Of a DNA stretch of 64,000 nucleotides, positions 1-9,866 are shown piece after piece. Made by a program: the position numbers and the translations under genes. The notes beneath the pieces are model-generated. The model was not told the DNA's origin, searched no databases, and worked only from the letters and a program-made list of their open reading frames with translations. The DNA is taken from positions 1-64,000 of the forward strand of contig NZ_JADOES010000014.1 in assembly GCF_018739885.1 (NCBI RefSeq), in the 5' to 3' direction. This stretch comes from Leptothoe spongobia TAU-MAC 1115. GTDB lineage: Bacteria; Cyanobacteriota; Cyanobacteriia; Phormidesmidales; Phormidesmidaceae. Within the stretch, counting starts at the first letter, position 1, and each line of letters opens with the position of its first letter.

Positions 1-210
<210 letters not shown>

Positions 211-248
211 TTGCTTACATTAAGCATTTGACTACATTTAAGTAGTTT

Positions 249-285
249 GAACCTGGAGATTCTTGAGAGTCTCCAGGTTCTTTTT
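249..285 (+). terminator. Rho-independent terminator after cpeA
   Basis: A perfect 11-bp stem (GAACCTGGAGA at 249-259 pairing with 270-280) with a 10-base loop is followed directly by five T residues. It ends the upstream cpeBA operon and separates it from cpeZ. Confidence 0.9.
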
Positions 286-387
286 GCTGTAAGCCTTCTC
301 TAAAATGAAGTAGCTTTTTAATTATGTTGTTGTGGTTTCACAATCACGCTTTAATAAAGATCTTCAAAAAAATCTCCATTAAAAACG

Positions 388-996
388 ATGACAGCGGATT
401 CTCTCTTTGAGCAATTAAAACATCCCAATCCCAATCTGCGCGAGCGGGCTATAGTGGCGTTGGCTGAATCCTATGATGATCAGACCATTGCTCGCTTGAT
501 GGCTAATTTGAGCGAGGAGGATGTTGTTTACCGGCGAGCATCAGTGAAAGCTTTAGGCTATATTGGGGAAGCCTCTGTTCCTAGCCTTGTGAATAGACTA
601 CAGAGTAGCGAGAGTCCCACCGAGCGGGCAAGCTGTACTAAAGCCCTAACTCAAGTGGCTGTACGTCACCCTGGTGAACCGTTTTCTGAGGAGGGACTAA
701 AGGCATTACAACAAGCTCTTGAAGACCCTGCTCCAGTGGTTAATATTTCTGCTGTGATGGCGTTGGGGCAAGTGGGAGAGCCTGCCTTAGATATTTTGAT
801 CAGTACTCTCAAGACAACCGAAAATATAGCAGTATCAGTTGCAATCCTCAATGCACTAGGTTCTATTGATAACGATAAGACCATTGCTGTATTGACTGAG
901 TTTAGTCAAGATGTTGACGCTGACAGCTATTTACGTGAATCGGCAACAAGTGCGTTATCTCGTTTGGACTTAGTCAAACAGTATTCTAAAAATTAA
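388..996 (+). CDS. cpeZ: CpeZ-like HEAT-repeat phycoerythrin lyase/chaperone
   Basis: A 202-residue all-helical protein made of HEAT/PBS-lyase repeats (for example YRRASVKALGYIGE near 50 and SAVMALGQVGEPAL near 120). Length and sequence style match CpeZ (about 205 residues). In Fremyella, CpeZ acts as a chaperone-like partner of the lyase CpeY in attaching phycoerythrobilin (PEB) to phycoerythrin alpha. The start ATG at 388 lies about 100 bases past the upstream terminator. It stands alone here, not in a cpeYZ operon; CpeY is encoded 1.2 kb downstream. The specific assignment rests on length and context, because many lyases share this fold. Confidence 0.75.
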   Translation: MTADSLFEQLKHPNPNLRERAIVALAESYDDQTIARLMANLSEEDVVYRRASVKALGYIGEASVPSLVNRLQSSESPTERASCTKALTQVAVRHPGEPFSEEGLKALQQALEDPAPVVNISAVMALGQVGEPALDILISTLKTTENIAVSVAILNALGSIDNDKTIAVLTEFSQDVDADSYLRESATSALSRLDLVKQYSKN

Positions 997-1022
997 GGTT
1001 CTAAGTTCTCCTTTCATAGAGA

Positions 1023-1063
1023 AACACAGCATTGAGCTGGCTTTTGCCGTTCAATGCTGTGTT
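1023..1063. terminator. Bidirectional hairpin between convergent cpeZ and linker gene
   Basis: A perfect 13-bp inverted repeat (AACACAGCATTGA at 1023-1035 with 1051-1063) sits between the stop of cpeZ and the stop of the convergent linker gene. On the minus strand it is followed by a T-rich stretch; on the plus strand the T tract is weak. Confidence 0.7.
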
Positions 1064-1111
1064 ATGAGAATGACACCCAGATTTAGTCCCAAACTTACTG
1101 AACTTGCTTAC

Positions 1112-1906
1112 TTAGGAAGCTAACTCAGTGATGCTTGAAATTTTGCCACCCGACTTGTGGATGTTTTGAACAGCTTGGGACATTTGAGCAAAGGTCACCA
1201 CAACTGTTTGTTGACTAACCCGCTTAAGGCGTGCAGCTGATTGACTGCTAGCAAACGCAATCTTAAAGCTCTTGCCAAGATTGCCATAGGTTGAATTTCC
1301 TTTAGCCAGGGCCTTAATGGGAGTAGCCGTGTTGGCTGCGAGGGAGGAAATTAGCTTAGCACCCTTGCCGAGGTCGCTAGTGGCCGGACCTCGCAGTAGG
1401 GAAAACATCCGGTTAAACCCTTCATTCTTTATGCCTGCTTGGGAGCGAATGCTACGGGGGAAGGGAACCGTCGCTTCGCCAAAGTTATCGATATACTCGT
1501 TGCCATCGAGATATGAGTTAATCTCAGCAGCATAGCCTTGATCGTTGTAAAGGCTGACGTGTGCTCTGATCTCTGCTTGATCATGGGGAGCACGACCCAG
1601 GATATGCTTAAAGTTTAATTCGATAAAACGATACTGAGAGTTACCGTCAAAGAAAAGAGAGCTGTAGAGTTCCGATTGAGCAATCGCTCTAACGAAACCA
1701 CGCACGGTAATATCACCATTGCGTAAAAGGGCTTCAGCACTTTCTAGACGAGCGTTAGCAAGGATATGAACATTTCCTAGCACTTGGCGATACGCGGCAC
1801 GAATCACTTCCTGTAGGTCATCTTCACTGGCAAAGGGGCGTAGTTCAATTGGCGCACCTTCAAACGCATCCAAGCCAAGGGATGCGGAAGCTGTTAAATT
1901 TCCCAT
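1112..1906 (-). CDS. Phycoerythrin-associated rod linker with C-terminal CpcD-like domain
   Basis: A 264-residue linker polypeptide of the CpeC/CpeD/CpeE type that organises phycoerythrin hexamers in phycobilisome rods. Residues about 30-180 form the phycobilisome linker domain, shown by AYRQVLGN, IELNFKHILGRAP, and SYLDGNEYIDNFG. Residues about 205-262 resemble a CpcD capping/linker domain and end in the typical IHKSGGKISSITEL. It is convergent with cpeZ, with a hairpin between them. Which of cpeC, cpeD or cpeE it corresponds to cannot be fixed from sequence alone. The upstream gap to 2193 is shared with divergent cpeY. Confidence 0.88.
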   Translation of the reverse strand: MGNLTASASLGLDAFEGAPIELRPFASEDDLQEVIRAAYRQVLGNVHILANARLESAEALLRNGDITVRGFVRAIAQSELYSSLFFDGNSQYRFIELNFKHILGRAPHDQAEIRAHVSLYNDQGYAAEINSYLDGNEYIDNFGEATVPFPRSIRSQAGIKNEGFNRMFSLLRGPATSDLGKGAKLISSLAANTATPIKALAKGNSTYGNLGKSFKIAFASSQSAARLKRVSQQTVVVTFAQMSQAVQNIHKSGGKISSITELAS

Positions 1907-2192
1907 TAATATGTTCTCCTGACAATCTCAAACAGGGTTTTCCAATGTATTTTTTGTTGTTACTGATCCTCGTAAGGATTTAATCTAAAAGATCATGGCA
2001 AATGGCATTGATGCCAGCGCGATTTATCCTACTAAATCAGTAACATCGTTTTTTAGGGCAAGAATCTGGGTACATACTTTGGACAGTAAGGGAAAATGAA
2101 AGGAGGAATCTTGGATATGAGAAAGAAGTTAACAAAAATTCAATGTTTTGTGTCGTTCTAGTTACAGTTTTAAGAAGGGATAGTCGTACGTT

Positions 2193-3488
2193 ATGAAAAA
2201 AACGTCGTTTAGTATTTTTCATCTCACTGAAGAGCAAGCTATTACACTTTTGAGTACGCCGACCGAGCAGCTTGAGGATCCGACAGATCGTTATATTGCG
2301 GCATCTCGGTTAGTAGAGTATCCATCAGAACGTGCGGTGGAGGCATTGATTCAGGCAATTCATCAGCCAGGGGACGATCTCGACAATCGTATTGTGCGTC
2401 GCAAGTCCGTAGAGACCTTAGGTCATTTACGGGCTGCCCAGGCGTTGCCTACCATTCGTGTGTGTTTAGAAGATGACGATTGCTACACCGTAGAGAATGC
2501 AGTGTGGGCTATTGGGGAAATTGCCGGTGAAGAACATGCCCCGGACCATGTCTCATTAGATGAGACAATTCTGGAAGAGATTACAAATGTTCTCAAGCGG
2601 CCTGGGCAAAACTATCGGGTGATTATTCAGACCTTGGGAAAGCTGGGATATAAGGCAGCGGCTGATCGCATTCGACCTTGGATGCAGGCGGAGGATTTGA
2701 TGGTGGCGAGTGCTGCGATCGCAACGCTATATCGCTTGGGTACTGACATCGCTGCCATGCCTCGCATTGTAGAAATGTTGCAGGATGCCAATGTCAATGT
2801 CCGTCGCAGCTGTTTACAGGACCTGATCAATACCAACTACTACTCGGCTATTGCCCAGATTGCCCAATGTCCTGTATCCATGGTGTTCCGTTTGCGGGCG
2901 ATTCAGTGCCTGGCCGTGGTCGGCATGCAAGAGCGGGCCATTACCTTTGCTGAAGATGTGGAACCCTATCTAGATCAGGTTATTTACGATCATCCCGACA
3001 CCGTCGAATTAGTCCATGAGTATGACCAAACTCCAACTATCGAGTTTGCGGTAAATGAACTCTATGAGACGGACTTTGGCCGTTGTTATTTAGCGACTAA
3101 AACATTATTGGAGGTATATCCTCAGGAGGCTCCCGCAGCCTTGCTAGCAGCCTATGAAGATAAGGCCCACCATGACTATGGTGGCTACTATCATGTTATG
3201 CGTCTGTTTGGTTGGCTCAACTATGACCCAGCCTATGATCTCTTGGTTAAAGCGTTGCATAACCAAGAATCCCAGTTTAAGAAGGCACGGGTAGCAGGTG
3301 CGATCGCCCTTGGCCGCTTAGGTAAGTCTGATGCTATTGCCGAACTGCAGTCTGCCTGGAATACCGGGACCTGGGAATTACAATATGCCATTCTGATCGC
3401 GTTGGATCAGTTAGGTGGTCTGACCCAGAGTTCGTTGCAGTCTGAGCATCCCTTGGTACAGGCCAAGCTATCAAGCTTAAAGGGTTGA
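2193..3488 (+). CDS. cpeY: CpeY-like phycoerythrin alpha PEB lyase (HEAT repeats)
   Basis: A 431-residue HEAT-repeat lyase of the CpcE/F superfamily. The start FHLTEEQAITLL, the early RYIAASRLVEYPSERAVEAL and NRIVRRKSVETLG, and the CYTVENAVWAIGEI segment (about residues 93-107) agree with CpeY, which is about 430 residues. In Fremyella, CpeY ligates PEB to alpha-phycoerythrin Cys82, helped by CpeZ. ATG at 2193 follows an AAGAAGGG ribosome-binding site. It is divergent from the linker at 1112-1906 and is followed by a palindromic repeat and a terminator. Confidence 0.85.
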   Translation: MKKTSFSIFHLTEEQAITLLSTPTEQLEDPTDRYIAASRLVEYPSERAVEALIQAIHQPGDDLDNRIVRRKSVETLGHLRAAQALPTIRVCLEDDDCYTVENAVWAIGEIAGEEHAPDHVSLDETILEEITNVLKRPGQNYRVIIQTLGKLGYKAAADRIRPWMQAEDLMVASAAIATLYRLGTDIAAMPRIVEMLQDANVNVRRSCLQDLINTNYYSAIAQIAQCPVSMVFRLRAIQCLAVVGMQERAITFAEDVEPYLDQVIYDHPDTVELVHEYDQTPTIEFAVNELYETDFGRCYLATKTLLEVYPQEAPAALLAAYEDKAHHDYGGYYHVMRLFGWLNYDPAYDLLVKALHNQESQFKKARVAGAIALGRLGKSDAIAELQSAWNTGTWELQYAILIALDQLGGLTQSSLQSEHPLVQAKLSSLKG

Positions 3489-3501
3489 AGTACCAGCTGC
3501 T

Positions 3502-3583
3502 GTAGGGTGTGTCATCGCTTTGCGTGACGCACCAATCTTCTTATTTATTAGGTGCGTTGGGCTAGCGCCGCAACACATCCTAC
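3502..3583. repeat. Palindromic intergenic repeat of the GTAGG-GTGTG...CGCACC type
   Basis: An 82-bp imperfect palindrome: the left arm GTAGGGTGTGTCATCG...GACGCACC is mirrored by GGTGCG...GCAACACATCCTAC, with an AT-rich centre. Elements of this consensus are scattered between genes in many cyanobacterial genomes and behave like non-autonomous mobile repeats. No coding capacity. Confidence 0.7.
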
Positions 3584-3616
3584 GTGCTGGGGGCCTAGCA
3601 TACATAGAAAAGAAGC

Positions 3617-3664
3617 CAGAAGTCATCACCTTGACGGCTTCTGACTCCTGACTTCTGATTTTTT
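3617..3664 (+). terminator. Rho-independent terminator downstream of cpeY
   Basis: CAGAAGTCA (3617-3625) pairs with TGACTTCTG (3649-3657), with additional internal pairing GAAGCC/GGCTTC, followed by a run of six T residues. Confidence 0.75.
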
Positions 3665-3700
3665 CACAGGGTAATGTCTTGCTTAGAGTGATTAGCTGGT

Positions 3701-4426
3701 TTACATATGACCACCAGTAATAGCCTGCATCGCAAGCGTTAGCACCACACGACCCACTTCGATGGCACCCGCCACTGTCGCCACAGCACCAATTTTGCGA
3801 ATAATAGCTGGGGGCATATTGCCTTCCCAGAGGGGGTTAATCGCACCAATATTTTTAAACTGATTCTCATTACCTTCCCCTTGATAGCGCTTAATGCTCA
3901 GCTCTTTAGGTAGGGCAGGCATATTTTGGTCACTGGAGAAGAGTTTTCTAGAACGCCGATGGGGTACCTGATGAAAACCGAAGGCAGCCATATACTCATC
4001 GCTGGTGGTCAAAGCATTCGCAAAGGATTGAATCCCTTCAGAGGCGAGTAGAGAACTCCACTTAAAGACTTCTGCCTGAATCGCGGGACGGCCTAGAACC
4101 CGCTCAAAACATAGCTTTACAAAGCGATAGTTACTATTAGTCGCCAAAATGAAGTTAACGAACATATCGGAGCAAATTAACTCCCGTACCAGCTCCTGAG
4201 TTGTTATCTCATTATTGAGATAGGCAGAATCCAGAGCTTCGTTGTGGTGAAAATCGATATTGCGATTGTCTTTGAAGATGGCGCGATATACAGCCTGCAA
4301 ACAATCACGCTTATCCATAACAGATAGCGCTCTAGAATTACCCGACTCAACATTCTCTAAAGAATAGTATCCATTTGAAGCTGCAGGGATAAATTGATTA
4401 TCAGTGGCTAATGTTTGCATTTGCAT
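3701..4426 (-). CDS. Rod-core-type linker, CpcG/CpcL-like, with hydrophobic C-terminal helix
   Basis: A 241-residue phycobilisome linker. The core, about residues 40-160, is closer to CpcG than to phycoerythrin linkers: NSNYRFVKLCFERVLGR, then SDEYMAAFG and VPHRRSRKL correspond to the CpcG pattern NNYRFVE-C--RILGR / SDEYL--FG / VPYQRRR. The last 35 residues (about 207-236, IGAVATVAGAIEVGRVVLTLAM) form a hydrophobic helix. A C-terminal membrane helix is the mark of CpcL, the linker that attaches core-less rods to photosystem I. This helix contains a Glu and an Arg, so membrane anchoring is an inference. The N-terminus does not match canonical CpcG. It is divergent from the cpeBA pair at 5032, with a 605-bp gap. 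Confidence 0.75.
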   Translation of the reverse strand: MQMQTLATDNQFIPAASNGYYSLENVESGNSRALSVMDKRDCLQAVYRAIFKDNRNIDFHHNEALDSAYLNNEITTQELVRELICSDMFVNFILATNSNYRFVKLCFERVLGRPAIQAEVFKWSSLLASEGIQSFANALTTSDEYMAAFGFHQVPHRRSRKLFSSDQNMPALPKELSIKRYQGEGNENQFKNIGAINPLWEGNMPPAIIRKIGAVATVAGAIEVGRVVLTLAMQAITGGHM

Positions 4427-5586
<1,160 letters not shown>

Positions 5587-5754
5587 TTGGATGCGTTCTT
5601 GCCAGTCCTTTAGACTTGGTACGCATTTTCTGAATTGAGTTTGTTCAAAGTCGTTGCTGATTTGAGTGATCAACCTGTCTGACCTATCGATTATTTATTC
5701 ATGATTGATAGTCTTGTCTTTGCAGGGGATCAGCAACGCCAAATTAAACAATAG

Positions 5755-6258
<504 letters not shown>

Positions 6259-6313
6259 GATTCTACTGTTATCCCGTGAAATTAAGTTTCTGGGATAATG
6301 GCTAGAAAGCTAT

Positions 6314-6371
6314 GCAAAATGCCTGACTACTAATCCTTTTTAGGAAAGGTAGTCAGGCGTTTTGCATTTTT
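6314..6371 (+). terminator. Strong terminator after second cpeBA
   Basis: A 17-bp stem (GCAAAATGCCTGACTAC at 6314-6330 with 6349-6365, one mismatch) is followed by ATTTTT. Confidence 0.9.
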
Positions 6372-6417
6372 GCATAATAGAGAGAACAAATTATTGCGTG
6401 ATTTGGTGAGAGAACTT

Positions 6418-6457
6418 ATACGAAATCCTGGCTGATAGCGTCCGATATCGAAGGGCA
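6418..6457. repeat. 40-bp dispersed repeat, copy 1
   Basis: ATACGAAATCCTG-CTGATAGCG--CGATATCGAAGGGCA recurs at 9790-9829 with three substitutions. In both places it runs into a GGGCA...TGCCC hairpin. Confidence 0.8.
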
Positions 6458-6528
6458 TCCACAAGGGAGTGCCCCTACGGGATTGTCTATTTTTAATCGG
6501 GTCTAATGAATTCGGATTTGGTATTAGG

Positions 6529-6738
6529 TTAATTTGCTTCCAGGGTTTCAATAACAAACTGTGAATCCGCTAAAACTTGCTTCCATCTAAAAAATGGAGT
6601 GATGATCAAATTACGTAACTTGCGGGCTCGCTTAGCTTTCTGAAGTAGCTGGTTGATTTGGTAAGTATGATGGAAGCCAACCTTGTTCAATCGTTTTTGT
6701 TGTAAGAGATCTTCAAGTTCTTGACGCAAGTTACTCAT
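6529..6738 (-). CDS. Small hypothetical protein, about 69 residues
   Basis: An open frame reading MSNLRQELEDLLQQKR and ending with QFVIETLEAN. It is rich in Leu, Gln, Lys and Arg, probably helical, with two predicted helices around KAKRARKLRNL. The frame is open further upstream (to 6810), but the ATG at 6738 gives a more protein-like N-terminus. No family recognised. It lies in the phycoerythrin island between cpeA and a lyase gene, which is the only hint about function. Confidence 0.4.
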   Translation of the reverse strand: MSNLRQELEDLLQQKRLNKVGFHHTYQINQLLQKAKRARKLRNLIITPFFRWKQVLADSQFVIETLEAN

Positions 6739-7250
6739 GGCAGGTCTCAGTATTTTTACTGATGATTGATAACTTGATTTTAAACGACTCTGGGCCAACC
6801 TTGGCACCATCGCTTACAGCACTTGTGAAACTGTTGTGTCCATTGATCGGAGGATGTCAGCGCAACAGTTTAACTCCGCCGTAATTAGTTGCTCTCTGAA
6901 GAGGTTTAGCGCTAACTAAGGGTAAGTAGGTTGGCCTAATCATTTATAAGATGGAGGATCGGGAGTTTGACCTCCTCGAATATGCCCCCAAACCCCCAAT
7001 CCTGGGGGCTTTGAGTCTAGTTTCCCCCAGGATATAGCCCAAGGGGCATTCAAGAAAGTGGGACGGAAGGGGGCCTCGGTGTCTGAAGCCTAATTTGGAT
7101 ATACCTACTTATTAACTTAATGCGGGCGTTTTCTGGAAGATAGTAGTTGTTAGTGAGTCGTTAAACTCCAGTCAGGGACTAACGACCAACCACGAACCAC
7201 TAACGTCCTTACCTGATCAGAATTTCCCGGCTTACGCGGATACCCCTAAT
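6739..7250. other. Intergenic stretch with G/C-run inverted repeats
   Basis: No gene recognised. It contains CCCCCA/TGGGGG inverted repeats (6993-7008) and related CCCCCAGGAT words around 7024 and 7060-7075, which look like degenerate dispersed repeats. Confidence 0.5.
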
Positions 7251-8168
7251 CTAATCCCAATCATCAGTTTCCTGATGTTTTTCCAGTTGCCCAATGGCCA
7301 GGGAATAAATTGCCTCACTATTAGCTTCTGACTCTTTTTCTTTGGAGGCTTTTAGTCTTTCAATAACGCTGGTGTCGCCAATTTTCATTAAGGATAGAAT
7401 AGCCGATTTGCGAGTTTCCCAGACTGGATGTTCTAATAGTTTTAAAAGGGCAGGGACTGCGGGTTTATGGGCAAGATTGCCTAAGACTGCTGCTGCTTCA
7501 CTACGTACGATTTCTGCATCGTCGTTGAGCGCATTGATGAGGATGGCAAAGTTGTTGTCGTTAGGTTCTTCTTGGGTGACTTTTGCGATCGCTGCCACCA
7601 CTGCTGCCCTTACCGCTATATTCTCTGTCTCTAAGGCCTGATATAACAGTTCTTTTGCTTCAGCACCAATAAACGCCAGGGCCCAAGCGGCGTGCCCCTT
7701 CATACTCTCAGTAATATTTGGACTGTCTCCTTCTAGAATTTTAATCAGTTCAGGAACGGCAGCCTCTCCTGTACGTGCTAAAGCTCCCACAGAAGATCCT
7801 TTAACCACTGTATCTTCATCGTTGAGCACGGCATTAAGCAATACCGGAATCGCTGTTGGATCGCCAATCAGGGTGAGGCTCTTGGCACAGGCCCGACGCA
7901 CCACCGGATTCTCGTGACTAGATAGTGCTTTGGTCAGGTAGGGAGTTGCCGGTTCACCAATCTGACCCAAGGTTTCTGCAATCCTTAGACGCACCATGCC
8001 ACGTTTGTCTGAAAAACCTTCTACCAGTTCTGTCAGCAATTCACCATCGTTGGGGTCAAAAGTCAGAGTATCGATCTGTTCAGTCACCTTGCGAATAATA
8101 TTATCCACATGGGCCTGAGCCAAAGCGAGTTCAGCCTGAGTTTGGGCGTTTAGGGCGTTGTCAACCAT
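7251..8168 (-). CDS. cpeF: CpeF/MpeU-like HEAT-repeat bilin lyase
   Basis: A 305-residue HEAT-repeat lyase. Repeats include GMVRLRIAETLGQIGEPA (about 57-74), PVVRRACAKSLTLIGDP, GHAAWALAFIGAEA (about 155-170) and SEAAAVLGNL. Length and the GHAAWALAFIGAEA segment fit CpeF and its relatives MpeU/MpeV. In Fremyella, CpeF attaches the doubly linked PEB at beta-phycoerythrin Cys48/59, which matches the Cys50/Cys61 pair present in the nearby CpeB. Other lyases of this superfamily cannot be excluded. It is transcribed away from the linker gene at 8692. Confidence 0.7.
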   Translation of the reverse strand: MVDNALNAQTQAELALAQAHVDNIIRKVTEQIDTLTFDPNDGELLTELVEGFSDKRGMVRLRIAETLGQIGEPATPYLTKALSSHENPVVRRACAKSLTLIGDPTAIPVLLNAVLNDEDTVVKGSSVGALARTGEAAVPELIKILEGDSPNITESMKGHAAWALAFIGAEAKELLYQALETENIAVRAAVVAAIAKVTQEEPNDNNFAILINALNDDAEIVRSEAAAVLGNLAHKPAVPALLKLLEHPVWETRKSAILSLMKIGDTSVIERLKASKEKESEANSEAIYSLAIGQLEKHQETDDWD

Positions 8169-8691
8169 GGTGTATTAAGACGGAACTAATGCATATCACT
8201 TTTATTCCTTAACTACTTTAGTACGACTGTAGAGCATACGCCTAGTAAAGGGTTAGGGTAGGCATATCGCCGTCATGTCATGATGCACACACTTAAATAT
8301 TTACGTTTTGTAAATATTTTTAATCTTCTAAGCTTAGGGTGGCTGATGTTTAAACGCCTATTCAAGGGTTCAAAGTTCCGCTTGACTGATTTGGATTGGG
8401 GCTTTTGAATTCAGTCAAACTCCTGCTAGGAAAGGGGTTTGACTCCGAAGGGAGGTGCTTGCCTCGACATTGATATGGTTCGTTTTATGGCATTTCTAGG
8501 TTCATTGACGGGACGCATCCCCACTGATACGATTACGTCTGTATCCTATGTCTCGTTTGGGTTTCGAAGCCCCATTTAGCTAAGGGATAAGAATTGTAAA
8601 CTAATTTTCTTCAAAGCTAAGCATAGTCGAAGCTTTTTCGATTGCTTAGAGTTGCAAAACTATCAGAACTGTTTTTCTTAGGGCTTGGGAA
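8169..8691. promoter_or_regulatory. 523-bp divergent intergenic region
   Basis: Lies between the divergent cpeF-like gene and a linker gene and so should contain both promoters. No protein-coding frame or recognisable RNA gene is visible. A weak similarity to a CcaR-type box near 8630 is too poor to claim. Confidence 0.4.
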
Positions 8692-9675
8692 ATGCTTAAA
8701 AATTTGTCTAGTGTCTTGGAGCTGAAGCTGCCATTACTTGATAAAAAAGAACCAGATCAGCAAGCAGCTCCTGCTCCTGCTCCAACACCTGCTCCTGCTC
8801 CAGCGCCTGTTAAGAAGATAGTTACCCAGAAGAAAAAAAGGCGATCTGCGACTGCCGTTGCTTCTCCTGTCGTCACCCCTGCTGAAGTGATTGATGGTCG
8901 AGTGCAGGTCCAGATCGCACCAGAGGATAAGGCAAAGACCCTGCCCGCAAAGTATCTGGATGCTGTTGCCGGCAATATGATTGCGGAATGCACAGGCGAT
9001 GTTGCATCAAGCGAAAATATGGACTTGGTGATTGCAGCAGCCTATAAGCAGGTATTTGGCAATGCACACATCATGGAAAGCGAGCGTTCCAGAGAGGCTG
9101 AATCCCAGGTGCGTAGCGGTGATATTAGCGTGCTTGAGTTTATTCGGCAATTAGCAAAGTCAGATCGGTATAGAGCACTATTCTTTGATAAATGCCCTAA
9201 TGTAACTACGATTGAGCTAAATTTTAAGCACCTATTGGGGCGTGCTCCTGAAAGTTACGAAGAAATTTCTCAGCACCTTAAAATCTTGTCAGAACAAGGC
9301 TTTGAAGCAGACATTGATTCATACCTTGATGGTGATGAGTATTTCCAAAACTTTGGCACTATGCAAGTTCCTTATCTCCGAGGTTATTCCACCCAGACGG
9401 GTAGGACTGCCGTTGGATTTACTCGCTCATTTGCCTTATTTGGAGCGGCATGCAGTAGTGATAAGTCCATGTTTGTCGATGCTGCCCCCGAACTAAAGCC
9501 TAATCTGCTTCAGAATAGTCCTGGGAGTGTTCCGTCTCTTAGAGCAATTCCTGATTCATATCCTCAGGATATTGTTGCCATTCCTTCACCTCGTATTCCG
9601 ATGGAGCTGAAAATGATGGCAAGGGATCTGTTACTCACATTTGAGAGTCGACAAGGATATCGCCCATTTCCATAG
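8692..9675 (+). CDS. Phycobilisome rod linker with Pro/Ala-rich N-terminal tether
   Basis: A 327-residue linker. Residues about 105-258 are a canonical phycobilisome linker domain (AYKQVFGNAHIMESER, IELNFKHLLGRAPESYEE, DSYLDGDEYFQNFG, VPYLRGY). The N-terminus is unusual: a hydrophobic/amphipathic start (residues 1-17), a Pro-Ala repeat (about 25-39), then a very basic patch KKIVTQKKKRRS. The C-terminal 70 residues match no CpcD domain. The linker domain is closest in style to phycoerythrin linkers and to the two domains of the 568-residue neighbour. The tether could hold phycoerythrin hexamers flexibly or contact the membrane; that is inference. Confidence 0.85.
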   Translation: MLKNLSSVLELKLPLLDKKEPDQQAAPAPAPTPAPAPAPVKKIVTQKKKRRSATAVASPVVTPAEVIDGRVQVQIAPEDKAKTLPAKYLDAVAGNMIAECTGDVASSENMDLVIAAAYKQVFGNAHIMESERSREAESQVRSGDISVLEFIRQLAKSDRYRALFFDKCPNVTTIELNFKHLLGRAPESYEEISQHLKILSEQGFEADIDSYLDGDEYFQNFGTMQVPYLRGYSTQTGRTAVGFTRSFALFGAACSSDKSMFVDAAPELKPNLLQNSPGSVPSLRAIPDSYPQDIVAIPSPRIPMELKMMARDLLLTFESRQGYRPFP

Positions 9676-9725
9676 TTACTTGGTAACGTTAGTAACGATG
9701 GATTAGGAATTTTCAATTTAATGAC

Positions 9726-9762
9726 AAAACCCACCTGTGCATTTATGCATAGGTGGGTTTTA
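9726..9762 (+). terminator. Terminator between convergent linker genes
   Basis: AAAACCCACCT (9726-9736) pairs with AGGTGGGTTTT (9751-9761). The A-rich and T-rich flanks make it usable in both directions. Confidence 0.85.
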
Positions 9763-9789
9763 GATATTTGGAATCCAGAAAACTGTCTA

Positions 9790-9829
9790 ATACGAAATCC
9801 TGACTGATAGCGCTCGATATCGAAGGGCA
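9790..9829. repeat. 40-bp dispersed repeat, copy 2
   Basis: Second copy of the element at 6418-6457, also followed by a GGGCA...TGCCC hairpin, here ending in the intergenic region before a convergent linker gene. Confidence 0.8.
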
Positions 9830-9866
9830 GGCATTATACCTGCCCTGGTATACCCGAGACTTCTAA

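Noticed and set aside
8620..8645. CcaR-type light-regulatory box (CTTTNCNATTT) upstream of the tethered linker
   Set aside because: Only a partial match (two mismatches) and a single copy; known sites are direct repeats.
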